Assembly: GCF_036711975.1 (NCBI RefSeq)
Contig: NC_091967.1
Span: 8,060,001-8,124,000 of the forward strand
Reading direction: 5' to 3'
DNA length: 64,000 bases
DNA from: Onthophagus taurus
Lineage: Eukaryota; Arthropoda; Insecta; Coleoptera; Scarabaeidae
Below the pieces are notes generated by a model. It was not told where the DNA came from, made no database searches, and saw nothing but the letters and a program-made list of their open reading frames with translations. The translations under genes were made by a program, and so were the position numbers. Position 1 is the first letter of the stretch, and every line of letters begins with the position of its first letter. Below are positions 1 through 37,599 of this stretch, in pieces.

Positions 1-1550
1 TTGTCATTCTTTGTATCAGGGTTTCTCATACAGGATGGTCAAAAATTGAATTACCGTTATCCCACATTCAATGGCATAAATATTTTTAAATACCTAACCT
101 CATTTTTATGTAAATTTTAGTTAAGTTTGATTTTTTTGAAGAAAAAAATTGTTGCTCATTAATAATTTTTACATTATCTTGAAGGACGAAGATTGTTTAA
201 GGGCGTCGATTGACGTGAACGAGACGCCCAAAGGCTACTAAGATCTCAAGACCGGATCTCAACACCGAGACGACTCTCTCTCTGTATACGAGCTTTTTGA
301 CAGATAACGCATGAACACCGGTGCTTTATAGCCATCCCATTATATCATTTAGAATTTATCGATCGCGGTGGGACCTCGTAGCTTGGCGCAACGCGGTGAT
401 AAAGAGTCGCCCGGGGCCGACCCCGAACGTCGTCGCGGCAAAACCGATTTATCTAAATATGGAACGATTAAACCAGATCCGAACAACCAGATAATCCAAG
501 CAACGTGTTTATTGAAAATGATCAACAAAAAGAAATGTTAAAAATTATAAAAAAAATTGCAATTAATATATTGATGTGAAACCAACAGGAACATTAATAT
601 TCAGACGGGGAAATTAATATTTCCTCTTTAGCGGCGTATCTACTAACGCCGACAATTGCTAAACGGAAAACGTGTTTCTAATTAATATTTTATTATACAG
701 GACGTTGCACTTTCTATTTTACATATGTATTCAGTTGGGTGGTCGTCTTTATTCGCAAAGAAACGATTCAACGTTGCAAAGAAAAAGATAATAAAAAAAC
801 GTATTATCTACAATTATTATAGATGAAATTATATTGTGAATTACGAAGAAAACTTTCTTGACGTATATGGTTCGTTGGTAATAGCTCAAGTGTTTTAACA
901 AGGGGTGACCCCTTGCCTCTTGAGGTCCGATTAAATTCAATTTGGCCAATTTACCAACGAGGCCGCCTTTTCGCGGCTTGACGCTGCAGAGATTGTTCTT
1001 TACGAGCCCGCGAAGCTCGCTTGCCGTACGTTCGCTTGCAATTGGCCCATTATGCACCGTTCCGCTCTCCACCATACTGAAGACGTAATTTATGGGCATT
1101 AGGGCCGCGGTTTGAGGCACGGCTTAAACTGTTCAAAATAAATAGTCATTATCGCCAACGCGCTCTCTCTCTCTCCAAACTCTTACCTTTTCAACTCGCT
1201 TTTAAACGATGGGCGTTACCAACATTGCACACAGATCTTATTCTATCCATTAAACATAAATAGTTTTATGGTTTTTATGAAGTTAAAAAATTTCTTTAAA
1301 AATAACAGAAAGTTGATTCGTTACGGCTCTGATTTCAATTGGCGTTGTCGATATTTATAGGTCGCAATAAAAGTCTCCGGTAATTACGACAACATGCGCA
1401 AGTAAAACGTTGATTTAATGGTGGTGCGGCCAGCGAAGCTGTTTGCTCGCCCGAGCGTTAGTTATTAATTTGCGTAAGTTACGACGACTGGAAAACACCT
1501 AATAATACGTTTTGTGCTCGAGCACTAAGCTCAAAATAACGAAAAAAACT
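1..1550. other. Upstream intergenic DNA with GC-richer islands
   Basis: No gene is recognised. Islands at about 180-480 and 890-1130 are clearly richer in C, G and CpG than their surroundings and contain none of the repeat families found elsewhere. The second includes TTTATGG and GGCCCATTATG. They are candidate regulatory or conserved non-coding DNA, judged by composition only. Confidence 0.3.
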
Positions 1551-1554
1551 TTAC

Positions 1555-2450
1555 TCCAACACTCATAACCTATACTATTTTTTGTCACTTTTATTGTCAT
1601 TTTTTCAACGCCATCTATTAGTTCTTACAAGTACTACTAAAGTTGTCATTTTAAAGTGTTTTTTTATATTTTATGTTGCGTTTTAAAAGAAATTAGTTTT
1701 GTAAATTTGTTTAATTACTTACCAGTTAAAACTGCTTTTTACATAAAATGAACTGTTTCGAAAAATATAAAAATAACAAAGAGAAGGAGATTTGACTAAA
1801 ACAACATCTGAGCAGCTGTCAAAGCTTGGTTATTATTTTATTATATTAAATGATTTCAACGCCATCTATTATTTCTCACAAATACTAACGTAGCTATCAT
1901 TTTAAAGATATTTTTATACATTACCTATTAAACGCGTTTTTAAAGAAATTAATTTTATAAATTTGTTTAATGACTTACCAATTGAAACTGTTTCTTGCGT
2001 AAAATGAACTTTTTCGAAAAATATAAAAATAACAAAGAGAAGGAGATATGACATCAACAACATCCGATCAACTGTCAAAGCTTGGTTATTATTTATTATA
2101 TTACATGAAATGAATCAGTGTTGCCATAAAATATTGAAAAAGACAACAAATTTCGTTCCAATGCTCATAACCTATACACTACACTATTTTTTGTCAGTTT
2201 TATGGTCGTTTCTTTATATTTTTTATTGATTTCAACGCCATCTATTAGTTATCACAAGTACTACTATAGCTGTCACTTTTAAAGATATTTTTATCCATTT
2301 GTTTAATGACTTACCAGTTAAAACTGCTTTTTACAATGTTAATTCTAAAAAGAATGAAGAACTGCTTCGAAAAATACAACATTCGATCAATTGTCAACGC
2401 TTGGTGATTATATTAAATGAATCAGTGTTGCCATAACGCATTAAAAAAGA
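1555..2450. repeat. Three diverged tandem copies of a ~250-370 bp unit
   Basis: CAACGCCATCTATTA recurs at 1606, 1857 and 2233. It is followed each time by similar text including TTGTTTAATGACTTACCAGTT, CGAAAAATA and TGTCAA..GCTTGGT. Copies one and three are also preceded by ACTCATAACCTATAC-like sequence, and TGAATCAGTGTTGCCATAA follows copies two and three. No coding potential is seen. Confidence 0.8.
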
Positions 2451-3440
2451 CAACAAATTTTACAAATGACGTTTTAAATGAGTTTAAAAAATATGTTAGA
2501 AATTGCTTAACAAACGTAAATAATGGTGTGTGTTGTGAAGGGATTCGTGTAAATTTAGTTTTTGTTAGTGTGTCCCATTATACCCTGGGGACACAATAAC
2601 GCTGTTAAAATGATATATGTATAAGGGCCGCGGCTTGGTTCCCCAGTTTCGAGAATCGACCGAAAGATGTAAATCTTTCTCACCGGCCTCGGCCGCTTGG
2701 ACGAACCCAATCTTAACGAGACATCTTTGTTTCCCAAGAAAAGAAAACGACCAACACCACAAACATTCTTTTCACTAAAATTATTTTCATTTCAATCAAT
2801 AATTAAATCGTTGATTCGTAAAGAATTTCTAAATTATTATTGGTTTTTGAAAAAACCTCGTTATTTGTCTTGGAGGCATTTTAAGAACGATGCGAAAATT
2901 ACACCTTTATTCTTTCCTGACCGAAAATGCAATTATACCACCGGTTGCGATAATTAACGTAAAACCGCGCCATAAAGTGAGACCCCAATTTTCCGTTATT
3001 AGCATAATTGCCGCCGTCGGGAACCTGGCGAGAGTAGTCGCGTGTTGATCACAGAAATCCGCGGAAAAGAGCAAACCCACTTAATATTCCCTAATGACCC
3101 GTAACCAACGCAAAACGACCAACGAACATTGAATTCTCAGCAACCCTAAAAAGCCCGATAATTATTCATCGATTCGACGAATTTTTTTTGGGGACTTTCG
3201 AAACAACCTAAAAAGAGATTAATGAATAATTTATGATCGAGCGAGAAAAATCCTGTTCACACGTACGCGGAGGCGCAAAAAACAATTATGCTAATCGAAT
3301 GGTATCAACTTGGTGTTGTATTCGCAAATAATCGATACATCAAGATAATTTAGTTCGTTAAAAATATTATTTAAAAAAGACTTAATTTTTTATTACAAAT
3401 TTTTAATTTGTACTTTAAAATATTTAAATGAATAATTTTA
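2451..3440. other. Single-copy intergenic DNA, GC-richer island
   Basis: No gene is recognised. The stretch 2600-3110 is GC-richer and repeat-free, with the rest AT-rich. Short open frames here have no recognisable motifs. Confidence 0.3.
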
Positions 3441-3479
3441 ATGCACATATATTCGAACAGCTATCCACAATATACATTA

Positions 3480-3830
3480 ATGTCTAGTGCTCTTCCAGTA
3501 TTTAGTCCTGTTCAGGTAGTATCTGATCTTCTAGCAGCAGTTATTTGTACTCTTCCTGCAGTATCTAGTATTCTTTCAGTAGTACTTATTATCAGCAGCC
3601 TTTTGTCAGCAGAATACTATTGTAGCAGTGTCAAGTCTCTTTTCAGCAATATCTAGTCCTTTTCTAGTAGTATCTAGTCTTTACCAGCAGTGTCTAGCCT
3701 TCCATTACCAGTATTTAATACTTTCCCAGTAGTATCTGATCTTCTGCCAGCAGTTAATTGTCTTTTTCCAGCTGAATCAATTCTTTCTCTAGCAATATGT
3801 AGTCCTCCTCCACTATCTCATTAGTTTTAG
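3480..3830 (+). repeat. 21-bp minisatellite array (copy A)
   Basis: Degenerate repeats of a 21-bp unit resembling TCTAGTCTTCCAGCAGTA fill this stretch, with variants such as GTAGTATCTGATCTTCTAGC. Twenty-one bases is seven codons, so a false open frame runs through it with a recurring Ser-Ser-Leu-Leu-Pro-Ala-Val pattern. It abuts the palindromic arms that follow. Confidence 0.85.
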
Positions 3831-4030
3831 TTTAATAAAAATATAATACAACATAGCACTGAATAACAAGTAAAACTAGAACTAACACTAGACCTAGAAC
3901 TAGAAAGTTTCGGGTTTAGCCGTGACTAAACCCGAATGTTTCTAGTTCTAGGTCTAGTGTTAGTTCTAGTTTTAATTCAATGAAAAATATACAACAATCT
4001 ATCACTGAATAACAACTAAAACAAGGATGG
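3831..4030. mobile_element. CTAG-family palindromic element (copy A arms)
   Basis: Two arms meet tail to tail around 3920: ACTAGACCTAGAACTAGAAA, GTTTCGGGTTTAGCCGTG, then CTAAACCCGAATGTTTCTAG and the arm in reverse. Each arm ends in a shared AT-rich piece with ATTCAGTG and ATATTTTTATTGAA-type text. With the adjacent minisatellite this forms one composite unit. No transposase is encoded. Confidence 0.8.
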
Positions 4031-4125
4031 ATGAAAATTGGATAAAAAATTACATATTTCAAATACTATTTATATTTATTAGGTGTAAAATATAACTTAA
4101 TTTGTTGTAATTAATTCCTTAAATA

Positions 4126-4149
4126 AAAAAAAAAAATTAAAAAAAAAAA
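4126..4149 (-). terminator. Pol III terminator of the tRNA-Ser gene
   Basis: Two long runs of T on the minus strand begin eight bases beyond the tRNA 3' end (A-runs on the plus strand). Runs of four or more T terminate RNA polymerase III. Confidence 0.85.
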
Positions 4150-4156
4150 GCTGTTT

Positions 4157-4238
4157 CGCAGTCAGTAGGATTCGAACCTACGCTCCCAGAGGGAATCTGA
4201 TTTCTAGTCAGACGCCTTAACCGCTCGGCCATGACTGC
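4157..4238 (-). tRNA. tRNA-Ser (anticodon AGA)
   Basis: The reverse complement folds as an 82-nt class II tRNA. The acceptor stem GCAGTCA pairs perfectly with TGACTGC, with a G discriminator at 4157. The A box is TGGCCGAGCGG and the B box GGTTCGAATCC. The anticodon stem-loop CTGACTAGAAATCAG places AGA as anticodon, reading TCT serine codons after inosine modification. A long variable arm (CCCTCTGGGAG region) is typical of tRNA-Ser. No intron is present and all stems pair, so it looks functional. It is transcribed by RNA polymerase III from internal promoters. Confidence 0.97.
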
Positions 4239-4239
4239 T

Positions 4240-5160
4240 TCCTTCATATATAACCTCATCTTCTATTAACAACAACAACAATTTAACCTAGATCTAAAAA
4301 AAGGAGTATAATTGTGTTTATTGCTACTAATTTGAAATGATTCACAGAGACATTTAAAGTATGTAAGTAATTTAACTAATTAATATATGAGAAGACGGAA
4401 TTTAATCATAATTAATAAAATTAATCATAATAATTTGATTGATATTAATTTATGAATACATTTTAAACGTTTCATAAATGTAATTAGGCGCGAATTGATG
4501 TGTTAATTACGATAACGCTATTAATTCTTATGAAAAAACTTACCTTATTGTCGAAATTCACATTTAATGCGGCATCATATTTAGAGGTTATGTTAAAATT
4601 TCTTGTACATACTTATTTGACGTATTAACTGTCAAATTTAGAATTTAATTAAAATCTTGTAATTGACGTTTTTAGATATCTCGAAATACAGTTATCGATA
4701 AATTACTTGACTAAGATATTGAAATATTTCGCAAATGTAATGTATCATAAAACGTAATTGGCAATTTATTTGAGTTAAATTAGATTGCATTTAAATGAGG
4801 TTACGAATAAGGATACTCATTATACAGTCCGTGTCAAAAGTAATATCTGTCATAGGTCTTTCGAAAAATCTAAGAATTTAAATCTAAACTTTAAAAGTTT
4901 TTAGAAGAAAAATTTTTATTAATTAATATAATAAAAACTAATTAATAATTTAATAACTAATTTACATTTCTAATTTTCAACTAACTAGCGCCATCTTTTG
5001 TTTACAAGTTGTTTCAAATGACAGTATTTAAATCAATACAAACATTCGATACTGTTGACAGGTAATAATAACAATTCTAATAAATAATATTAATATTTAT
5101 TGTATACAAAATAGGTAAATAAAAGCCTGTTTAGCCATACGTCTGAAAACTTTGCACTAG
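4240..5160. other. AT-rich intergenic DNA
   Basis: I see no gene or recognisable repeat here. The stretch is strongly AT-rich with scattered TAATTA-type sites. Confidence 0.3.
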
Positions 5161-5164
5161 AATC

Positions 5165-5370
5165 ATTTGGGTTGTTCAACTTAGTTTTAGGTTTAGTGTT
5201 AGTTCCAGTGATAGTGTTAGCTCTAGTTTTACTTGTTATTCAGCATTAGATTGTTATATATTTTTATTGAAATAAAACGGTTTCTTCTAGTTTTACACTA
5301 GCACTATCACTAGAACTAACACAAGACCTAGAACCAGAATCATACAGGTTTAGCCGTCTTGAGAGACGGA
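5165..5370. mobile_element. CTAG-family palindromic element (copy B)
   Basis: Two inverted arms (TTAGTGTTAGTTCCAGTGAT and ATCACTAGAACTAACACAAG) flank ATTCAGCATTAGATTG and an AT-rich spacer. The right end is GGTTTAGCCGTCTTGAGAGA. There is no internal minisatellite. Confidence 0.8.
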
Positions 5371-5404
5371 CGGCAAAATCCAAATATTAGAATTTTAAAG
5401 TAGT

Positions 5405-5850
5405 GTTGTGATAACAGAGGTTCTTTGATCTAGGTCCCAGGCTGCCAATGAAGCGGCAGATGAGCTGGCACGAGAGGGCTGCGCTAAAGCGTTTGTGGGG
5501 CCAGAGCCAGCAGTTGGTATCACATGCAATGGCCAAACATGGAATTGGACGGTGGTCTGAAGAGAGGCTTCGCCTACTGTGGACCAGTTCTCTTGGAATG
5601 AGACGCGCTAAGTTATTTCTTAACATCGCCACTGTCAAACCCGAGAATATTTTCGGGCTTGCTCGTAGTAGCATTAAAGTTCTAATGGTTGTCTTTACTG
5701 GGCACTGACGATCAAAGATACATCTCAACTTGTTGGGCCTTACCGACTATGTGCGGAGGACTAGGAGACGATTGAGCATGTTTTATGCCACTGCCCTGCT
5801 GTAAATCGTATCAGATTCTCAATTTTCTAGGTCTACTGTAAGTCTTAATC
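5405..5850 (+). mobile_element. Non-LTR retrotransposon fragment, RNase H and C-terminal region (dead)
   Basis: Translated pieces read NEAADELAREGC, matching the C-terminal RNase H motif (GNExADxLAR) of LINE ORF2 proteins. About 300 bp later comes ETIEHVLCHCPAVNRIRF, matching the Cys/His segment that follows RNase H in I/R1-type elements. Stops and frame changes separate the parts. Only the 3' end of the element survives. A related copy lies near 19.6-20.0 kb. Confidence 0.82.
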
Positions 5851-7390
5851 AAAACAATTATTGATTAAGTAACGTATAATTAGGATTTGCTTTTATTTGT
5901 TTATTTTTTTGTTGTCTCAATTAGAGGTGGTTTGCCACCCGGAGCGTTCACTGACAATCGACAATCGCTCATGCTTCCGTTTATCACGATCGGAAAGCGG
6001 CGGAGGTGGCGCTGGTATCGACCGCCCGTTGGAAGCCATTGTTCGGACGACGTTCGATTGTCAGTTCGGATACGGCCGATTATTATTCTGTTGCGTTAAT
6101 TGCGATTTCGGCCGTCAGAGTGACCGAGACGGGGTATTGTTCGAGAACTCACGGCACACTACCTACCCGATATTATTATTATTATTGTTGTAGTGTAGTA
6201 AGTGTCGCGTCACCATCGATACCGATCGAACGTCGATTTCGAATCATTGATTATAAATAAAACGTTTGACGTGATTTAATCGATTTATTAAGATGGGAAA
6301 CAAACAAAAAAAACTATCGTAATTTAGGCGTGAAAAATAAATTTTTTTGAGCTGTCAGGGATAATAGAATCGTCCCTTGAGGAGCACCCCCCGTTGCTCC
6401 AAAGTCACATTAACACGGAATCAGCCTCAAATTTTCTACGAAACAAACCCGGCTGACAAGGAAGGAGGGCGCACCTGTGAGAGATGACAAAAAAAGATTA
6501 CCGCCCTCTACACCACAGGTGTTTTAGACGTAACAAAAAGAAAATACAAAAACTTTAAATAAACATAACCTCGTTACAAACGAAAACGTTTTTAAATGGT
6601 GCGGTAGCTAAAAATGAAGGTAATTGGTTTCGTCTCTTAAAGGGGGCCCCCCAATTAGGGTAATACGCGGTTCGGCCGCCGGTGCAAATTTATGTTTTTA
6701 ACAGTGCTTATATTTTATTAGGGGGGGTCGTTAGGCGTACGCACGACGCCGCGCTAACAACACTACTTACCGCGAGAGGGACTCGTTCGTTTTCTTAACG
6801 CATAAATTACCCTCCGGTGAACAATTCTTCCCCTCATCCTCTACTTCATCTTCTTCTCCTACTTCCCTCGTACGCGGGAACGAAATAACGTGGTTTGGTA
6901 GCGGTAAACACCGTACAGAGTAATGGAATTAAATTAGTATCCGAGTAACTTTAAATTATTCACTTTTCAAACTACATAACCTAAAAAACGAAAATTATTT
7001 GTTTCTTGGGCGTAGATGGATTAAGCTCCGCCTACTTTGATTTGTGAAATGCAAGCCAGCGCCCTCTCTTCGTCTACTCGAGAAACGAGATGTTTAGGTT
7101 CTCAACCTGCGCCGCGCAATTTGCGATCGGTAATTTAATTAACCGGACCATATGCGGTCGTCATCGGTGCGTTAACTCGTGCACGGACCATTTACCGACT
7201 CCGATCGTCGATAATTACCGCAAGAGGTCGCTCGTTTTCTTTACACCCGCCTGCAAATTACATCGAAATTATTATTCAGAGGGTATGTTTAATGAATTAA
7301 GAAATTCCATTAAAAAAAATTTTTAGTTATCTTTAATAAATAGTAAAAAACCTTAATGTTTTTAAGATAAATAATACTGTTTAAGATATT
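5851..7390. other. GC-richer single-copy intergenic islands
   Basis: No gene is recognised. The sequence is mostly unique and GC-rich for this window, with CpG-rich patches at 5930-6240, 6340-6500, 6600-6850 and 7000-7260. A short ATT run lies at 6171-6186. GGGGGCCCCCCAATTAGGG at 6642-6660 resembles motifs at 54.8-55.9 kb. Candidate regulatory DNA, by composition only. Confidence 0.3.
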
Positions 7391-7539
7391 TCTATATACA
7401 GGGTGATTATAAAATTAGTCGATTAAGCGCTCTCATTGGCTAAGTTTGATTATTTATATCTTTATGTTGGTTTTTTTAAATTATAACAATTTAAAGTATT
7501 TAAATAGTATAAATTTCAAATTCGTCTTATTCGTCGCCC

Positions 7540-9960
7540 TCAGCTACACTTGAGCGATTGTGACTGAGCCGGAGTTGCATTTAAGGACCTTCTACACATA
7601 TGGAGTTTTGAATGCTTCGACATAGCCAAGATTTTTATTTCTAGCTCCTTATCATCTTGTTGAATAACCTTAACTACTAAATCAACACCAGTTTTGCGAT
7701 ACAGAGGCTTTATTGCAGGATTCTGCTCCACTTTAGCTGTTATGCAGGACTTTAACCTTCAGCAACTATTATTCTTGGTGTTCATAAACGATATAATTAT
7801 GATATTGGACCTTCAAGTCTTTTGCCAAATCACCTCAACAACTTTTTGGCATGAACGGTATCAGCAATAATGAGCATATTTAGAATACCAAGTCAGTCCA
7901 GTACAAGAATAGTTAGGAAGAAACACAAAATTTTGCATTTACTGCACCTCTCTGCTTATTTTATTAAATCACCACCTTTCGCTTCATCTACTCATATGTT
8001 TTTCATGTTGAGTTTATTTTAATGAGAGTTTTTTTATTGTTTTTGGACTAACGTGTGTATTGGATTATTTAATCTTTCTTAAGAGTAGCTGATAACCTAC
8101 CTGCACTACATAGACTCAAAATTAAATTCTCCAACAATAAGTTTCAAAAAATCAGTACTCAGACTGATTTTTGTGGTCATACTTTTTTGAGGTTGCCTTT
8201 AATGTTTCCCACAATAACTTTAAACACTCATTTCTGTCCAGTTTAATTTAAGTGTTAACAAATTTTTTCTGTCGCCGGTTCATTTTTGACTCAGTAATGA
8301 TTTGGCCTTCCACTTCTTTAATCACCATAACATCAGTGTTTAATGATGCACCTGCCTCCGTGATATTTTACTAGATTCGTTCTCCACTTTAGGTCATACC
8401 ATAGAGTGAAACATGCAATCTAGTCCGAAAGCAATACAAGATTTTTGGCGTTTCTCCCAGTTCTATGATTCTCGTTTATTTAAATGCTGTAAGAAACTTT
8501 CCTTTCATTGTACGGAATTCCAAAATGCACAGTATGACAAAAGCCTGTTCCTGAACCAAATGCAGAACTTATTCATAACAGTCATTCTAGTTAAAGTGCA
8601 CCAAAAACATTTTAGAACCCAACCTGTTCATAACCTGTTGTTTAGAACCCAACCTAACCCAACCTGTTCTCGTTATGGCTACCAAACTGGATGAACCAGC
8701 ATATCCAGCTCATATGAAATAAACTTCATCAATCTAAAAGCAACTAAGCAACATTAAGGTAAGATAATCAGAACAATTGACACAATGCGTATTAAATTGT
8801 CTGTATATCCCTGAGTCCACAAATCGATTCTTATAGTCACGTTTTTGTTAGGTTGGATTTAATGTTTACTGATCCATAGCAGCTTGTGGAGACGCAGTAC
8901 AGTATTTTGTTTGGGCAGTTGATATTTTTCCTGAATACGTTATTTATGTCCATCTTAATTTACACTTCATCAAATTATTTGTGTCACCAGTTCTTGTTCT
9001 GCTACTCTGACTCTGCAACTATTTCACCTTCCGCTTCAAAAATTACTCTCCACATCAACTTGTTAATGTGTAAGCATATATTTGCCTTTAATTTTAAAGT
9101 TAAGCAAAAAGATAGGACTCTTCCATATGATGTTACCTTGAACAGGCAACGACGCAACGCAACGGAAAATCATCAGACGTTAGTTTATGATTGCATTCCT
9201 ATTAGATATCCATGCAGATTCCAGAACGTATAGTGTCAAATTCATTTTCATCGCCAACCTCGTTTACACTTCAGAGATTGTGGTAAAGGTCTGCGTTGCA
9301 ACCTTTAACACTTATTGCGCTTACAAGGCGTTATTATATGCAACTTTTTTCTAACTGTATCCATGCTAATGCTTTGAAGTTAAGATTTTTATGTTTAATA
9401 CTTTAGGAGTCACATAGAAATCGTTGCCATGTGTTATTAGGTTGAAGGCGCATTATAAATACTATCTAGTACCATTTACTTCATTCATAAGTAAATATCT
9501 CCTAATCTTCTCCACTAAGCGTGCAATCTTATTTATCTTTCTGCACTCCAAGCGAAGGGAAAGGATGCTTGATCCATGAAAACGTGCATGATTTCAGAAG
9601 ACATTCGATTACCAGAACGATTTCATCTTGTTGAATAAGCTAAGTAATCTTGGATTTAGTCCATCATTATATGAACACTACGTTGTCTTCACATTCCAAG
9701 AACCAACTTGAATCTGTTTGGACGGGGGAAAATGAAAGGGTATGATTTTGTATTGGATATCCACGCAGATTCCATAACTTAAAATTCATCGAACTTTTTT
9801 TCCTAAATTAACACAATGGTAAAGACTCGGCTGGTAAATACCTTTTCATACGGGATAGTATGTTGCAGAAATAACACTTTCATTAAATTTCCTCCGCATC
9901 TCTCTTTTCCTTTGCCCAACGCACTTTTCAAACACAATAATCCAGGTTATTTGCTATAAA
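7540..9960 (-). repeat. Decayed coding-like repeated segments of unknown origin
   Basis: Several segments recur in diverged form. Text around 8240-8330 resembles 8960-9050 at about 715 bp spacing, and text around 7545-7680 resembles 9270-9420 and 9600-9660. On the minus strand paired copies translate similarly: VIKEVEGQIITESK (about 8290) and VIFEAEGEIVAESE (about 9020). A further minus-strand frame holds DLVVKVIQQDDKELEIKI (about 7650). This suggests a dead repeat-containing protein or transposon ORF. The family is not recognised. Confidence 0.45.
8608..8672 (+). repeat. Short AACCCAACCTGTT minisatellite
   Basis: Imperfect tandem copies of AACCTGTT and AACCCAACCT occur here, inside the decayed block. 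No function is evident. Confidence 0.6.
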
Positions 9961-10429
9961 TTTCATCAATTTTAAAAGCAACAATGTATTGTTAGGTTAT
10001 GTTTGTTAGAACGATTGATTAAAAATGTTTTAACCTAAAATTAAAGATAAGAACGTATTTATTGAGACACATTAGCTGAAACTTAGTAGGGCGGCCAATG
10101 GCGTGCGTGATTTCAACGCTCCGCCCACGCGCCTTTTGGGGCCGTCCCCGAACCCCCCGCGGTCCTCTTTAATCAATACGTTAAAGCGGAACAATAAAAT
10201 AAGGGGCGACACCGCGTCAATTAGGAGAAACTATTAAATTCACTTTCTGACACGCCCCCTATAACTCAAAAAAATCCTTTCGAAAACTATCCCACGAATA
10301 TAAAAAAAAGTTGTCTTCGTAAATTGTTAGTGACAAAATAATATTTTATTTATAAATTTATAAAAATGTAATAGTTGTGATATATACCAGTATTATTATA
10401 ACAGTATGTCATGAATAATATATCTAAGG
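9961..10429. other. Unique DNA upstream of ems
   Basis: The stretch 10080-10260 is GC-richer (GGGGCCGTCCCC region) and repeat-free; the remainder is AT-rich. It is a candidate promoter-proximal regulatory island. No gene is seen. Confidence 0.3.
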
Positions 10430-10942
10430 TGTGTCCAATCCCCTCCTGTACTTTTTTTATTCCACCAGGCGTGGTTTGTAGGCGTGGCTTATCTTTTACG
10501 ATTACAATGAATGTTTAAACCAATAGAGATGTGGTGACCGCCTCTTCTCGTTTAAGAAACTATCCAATAAGAACGATTTTAACCCCACCACCTTCGACAC
10601 TATGCTCTTTAGCGACCGTTTATCGTTGTATTTCCCCTACTTCTTTCCACGGCCGGTCGGATCTCGTCGAGTTAATACAGTCATAGCAACGGGTTCAGTA
10701 GCACGACATGTCGCCGAAGACCCATTACCAACCGTTAAATACGTCGCGTTCGTGACTTGTTTCGTATTTTTTTTTGTTTTTTTTTTCGGACGAATTAAAA
10801 AAACTAATATTTAATAAATAAGAACGTTATTTTGTAGTGGTGATGGTGATTTGAAAAAAAAAATTTTTTGTAACTCAGTGAGACTTAAAATGTGTGATTA
10901 AAATAATTAAGTGGGGGAATTAATTTTGGAAAAAAGAAAATC
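10430..10942 (+). promoter_or_regulatory. ems: Probable ems 5' UTR and promoter-proximal region
   Basis: This is the stretch directly upstream of the first coding ATG. It has GC-richer unique sequence to about 10740, then poly-T and poly-A tracts. I see no convincing TATA box. A TCAGTG initiator-like site lies at 10875-10880, but no matching downstream element is found. The transcription start and any upstream non-coding exon cannot be fixed from sequence alone. Confidence 0.35.
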
Positions 10943-36316
<25,374 letters not shown>

Positions 36317-37595
36317 ACTATTTTTAAAAAAATAATTATGATAAATACGTAAATAAAAGAAAAGAAAAAAAAGGAGATGCGAATGAAGTAAGTGAAATTA
36401 GAAAAAAAAAAGAAATTTAATATAAAAAACTAATGTGTGTTATGTTATTTTTGTAAAAAGTGGTTTATACATCGCTTTAAATTAAAATAACATAATAATT
36501 AATACAATCTTTGTATTAAATACGCGATTTAATTGATGCAATAACTTTTTTTCTAAGAAAAAAAGGCGGAACGAGAGTTTGTAAATAAATAAATTAAAAA
36601 ATAAATAAACAGATAAAAACTCAGTAAATAATATGATGTATAGAAGTACGTATATAAAAATATAAATAATATAAATACTATATTTTTAGTTGAATCCGGT
36701 TTTGTAAAAGTAAAATATGAGTTTTACGTATGCAGTGCCAACTTCTTGTGCCAAATCTTCCCCAAGACGATTCATTAAATTTATCGTCGCGTAGTGCCAA
36801 TTAAAAAAATCTCTAACAAACTTATTTCCCCCTATTATTTTTGTTCTGTTGTAAATAGAAGGATTATTTTCAATTTATTTATTCTCCATTCTTTTTGTTA
36901 TTTTTTAATTAGTTAAAAGAGGTTGTCTATTTATTTTGTATCGCAAATATATTTTTTTTTGTGTAAATATTATAAATACGCGTGTCCCCACAACCGATTT
37001 ATTAAAAATTTAAAAAAGAAGTATTAAATGTCAAACTAAAAAAAAATCTAGAATGCTACATCATTTTTAACTGTCATTAATAATAATAAATGCAGTTTTA
37101 GGTTATGTTTTGTACCAACTCAAAACGGGTTAAAATTAAAGTAACCATTCTAGATATTTTTTTACATTAAAAAAATAAATAAATTTAACTTTTTTTAAAT
37201 TTAATTTCTTTGTAAAAATACCGTGCGAGATAAAAAAAAGAAAGTTTGTATTTTTTTTCTATATTTAAGAAAACCAAGTGATTTTAAAGTTTCTTTTTCA
37301 TTGTGTAAGTAGCAAGAAAAAATCGCGACACCGAAAACCAGTCCTTTACCTTTGTTGTGTTGATAAAACTACGATGTACTTAAAAATTGTAAAAAGTGGA
37401 CAAAAAAACGAAACAAAAAAAATTTTATCATACAATTTTTTTGTGTATTATTTAAATCGAAAAATCCTGTTACTCCTTAATCTCAAAAAAAATTATCTTT
37501 TATTTTGTAGTGTTATTAAAACGATTTTGTGTCATTTTGTAATTAATTATTAACAAATATCATAAAATATCAATAAAGTTGTTCCAAGAAACAGT
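36317..37595 (+). other. ems: Probable ems 3' UTR
   Basis: After the stop codon the sequence is very AT-rich, lacks the repeat families seen elsewhere, and carries several AATAAA/AATAAAT hexamers from 36350 onward. The last good signal is AATAAA at 37572-37577, followed by a G/T-containing stretch. The extent of the UTR is inferred; shorter forms ending after the signals near 36350 or 36590 are equally possible. Confidence 0.45.
37572..37577 (+). terminator. ems: Candidate distal polyadenylation signal
   Basis: The canonical AATAAA hexamer lies about 1.26 kb past the ems stop, with GTTGTTCC just downstream as possible GU-rich context. It is the last clear signal before sequence character changes. 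AATAAA hexamers are frequent by chance in this AT-rich DNA, so transcript ends would be needed to confirm it. Confidence 0.35.
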
Positions 37596-37599
37596 ACTT

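Noticed and set aside
3441..3656. 71-codon frame rich in Ser, Leu and Val
   Set aside because: It follows the 21-bp minisatellite exactly; the pattern is a by-product of repeat length.
4520..4560. Perfect minus-strand splice donor AAG|GTAAGT
   Set aside because: No coding exon precedes it; upstream ATGs are followed almost at once by stops. It could only be a non-coding exon, which cannot be supported.
8886..9233. 115-codon plus-strand frame
   Set aside because: It lies opposite the decayed minus-strand repeat block and shows no domain.
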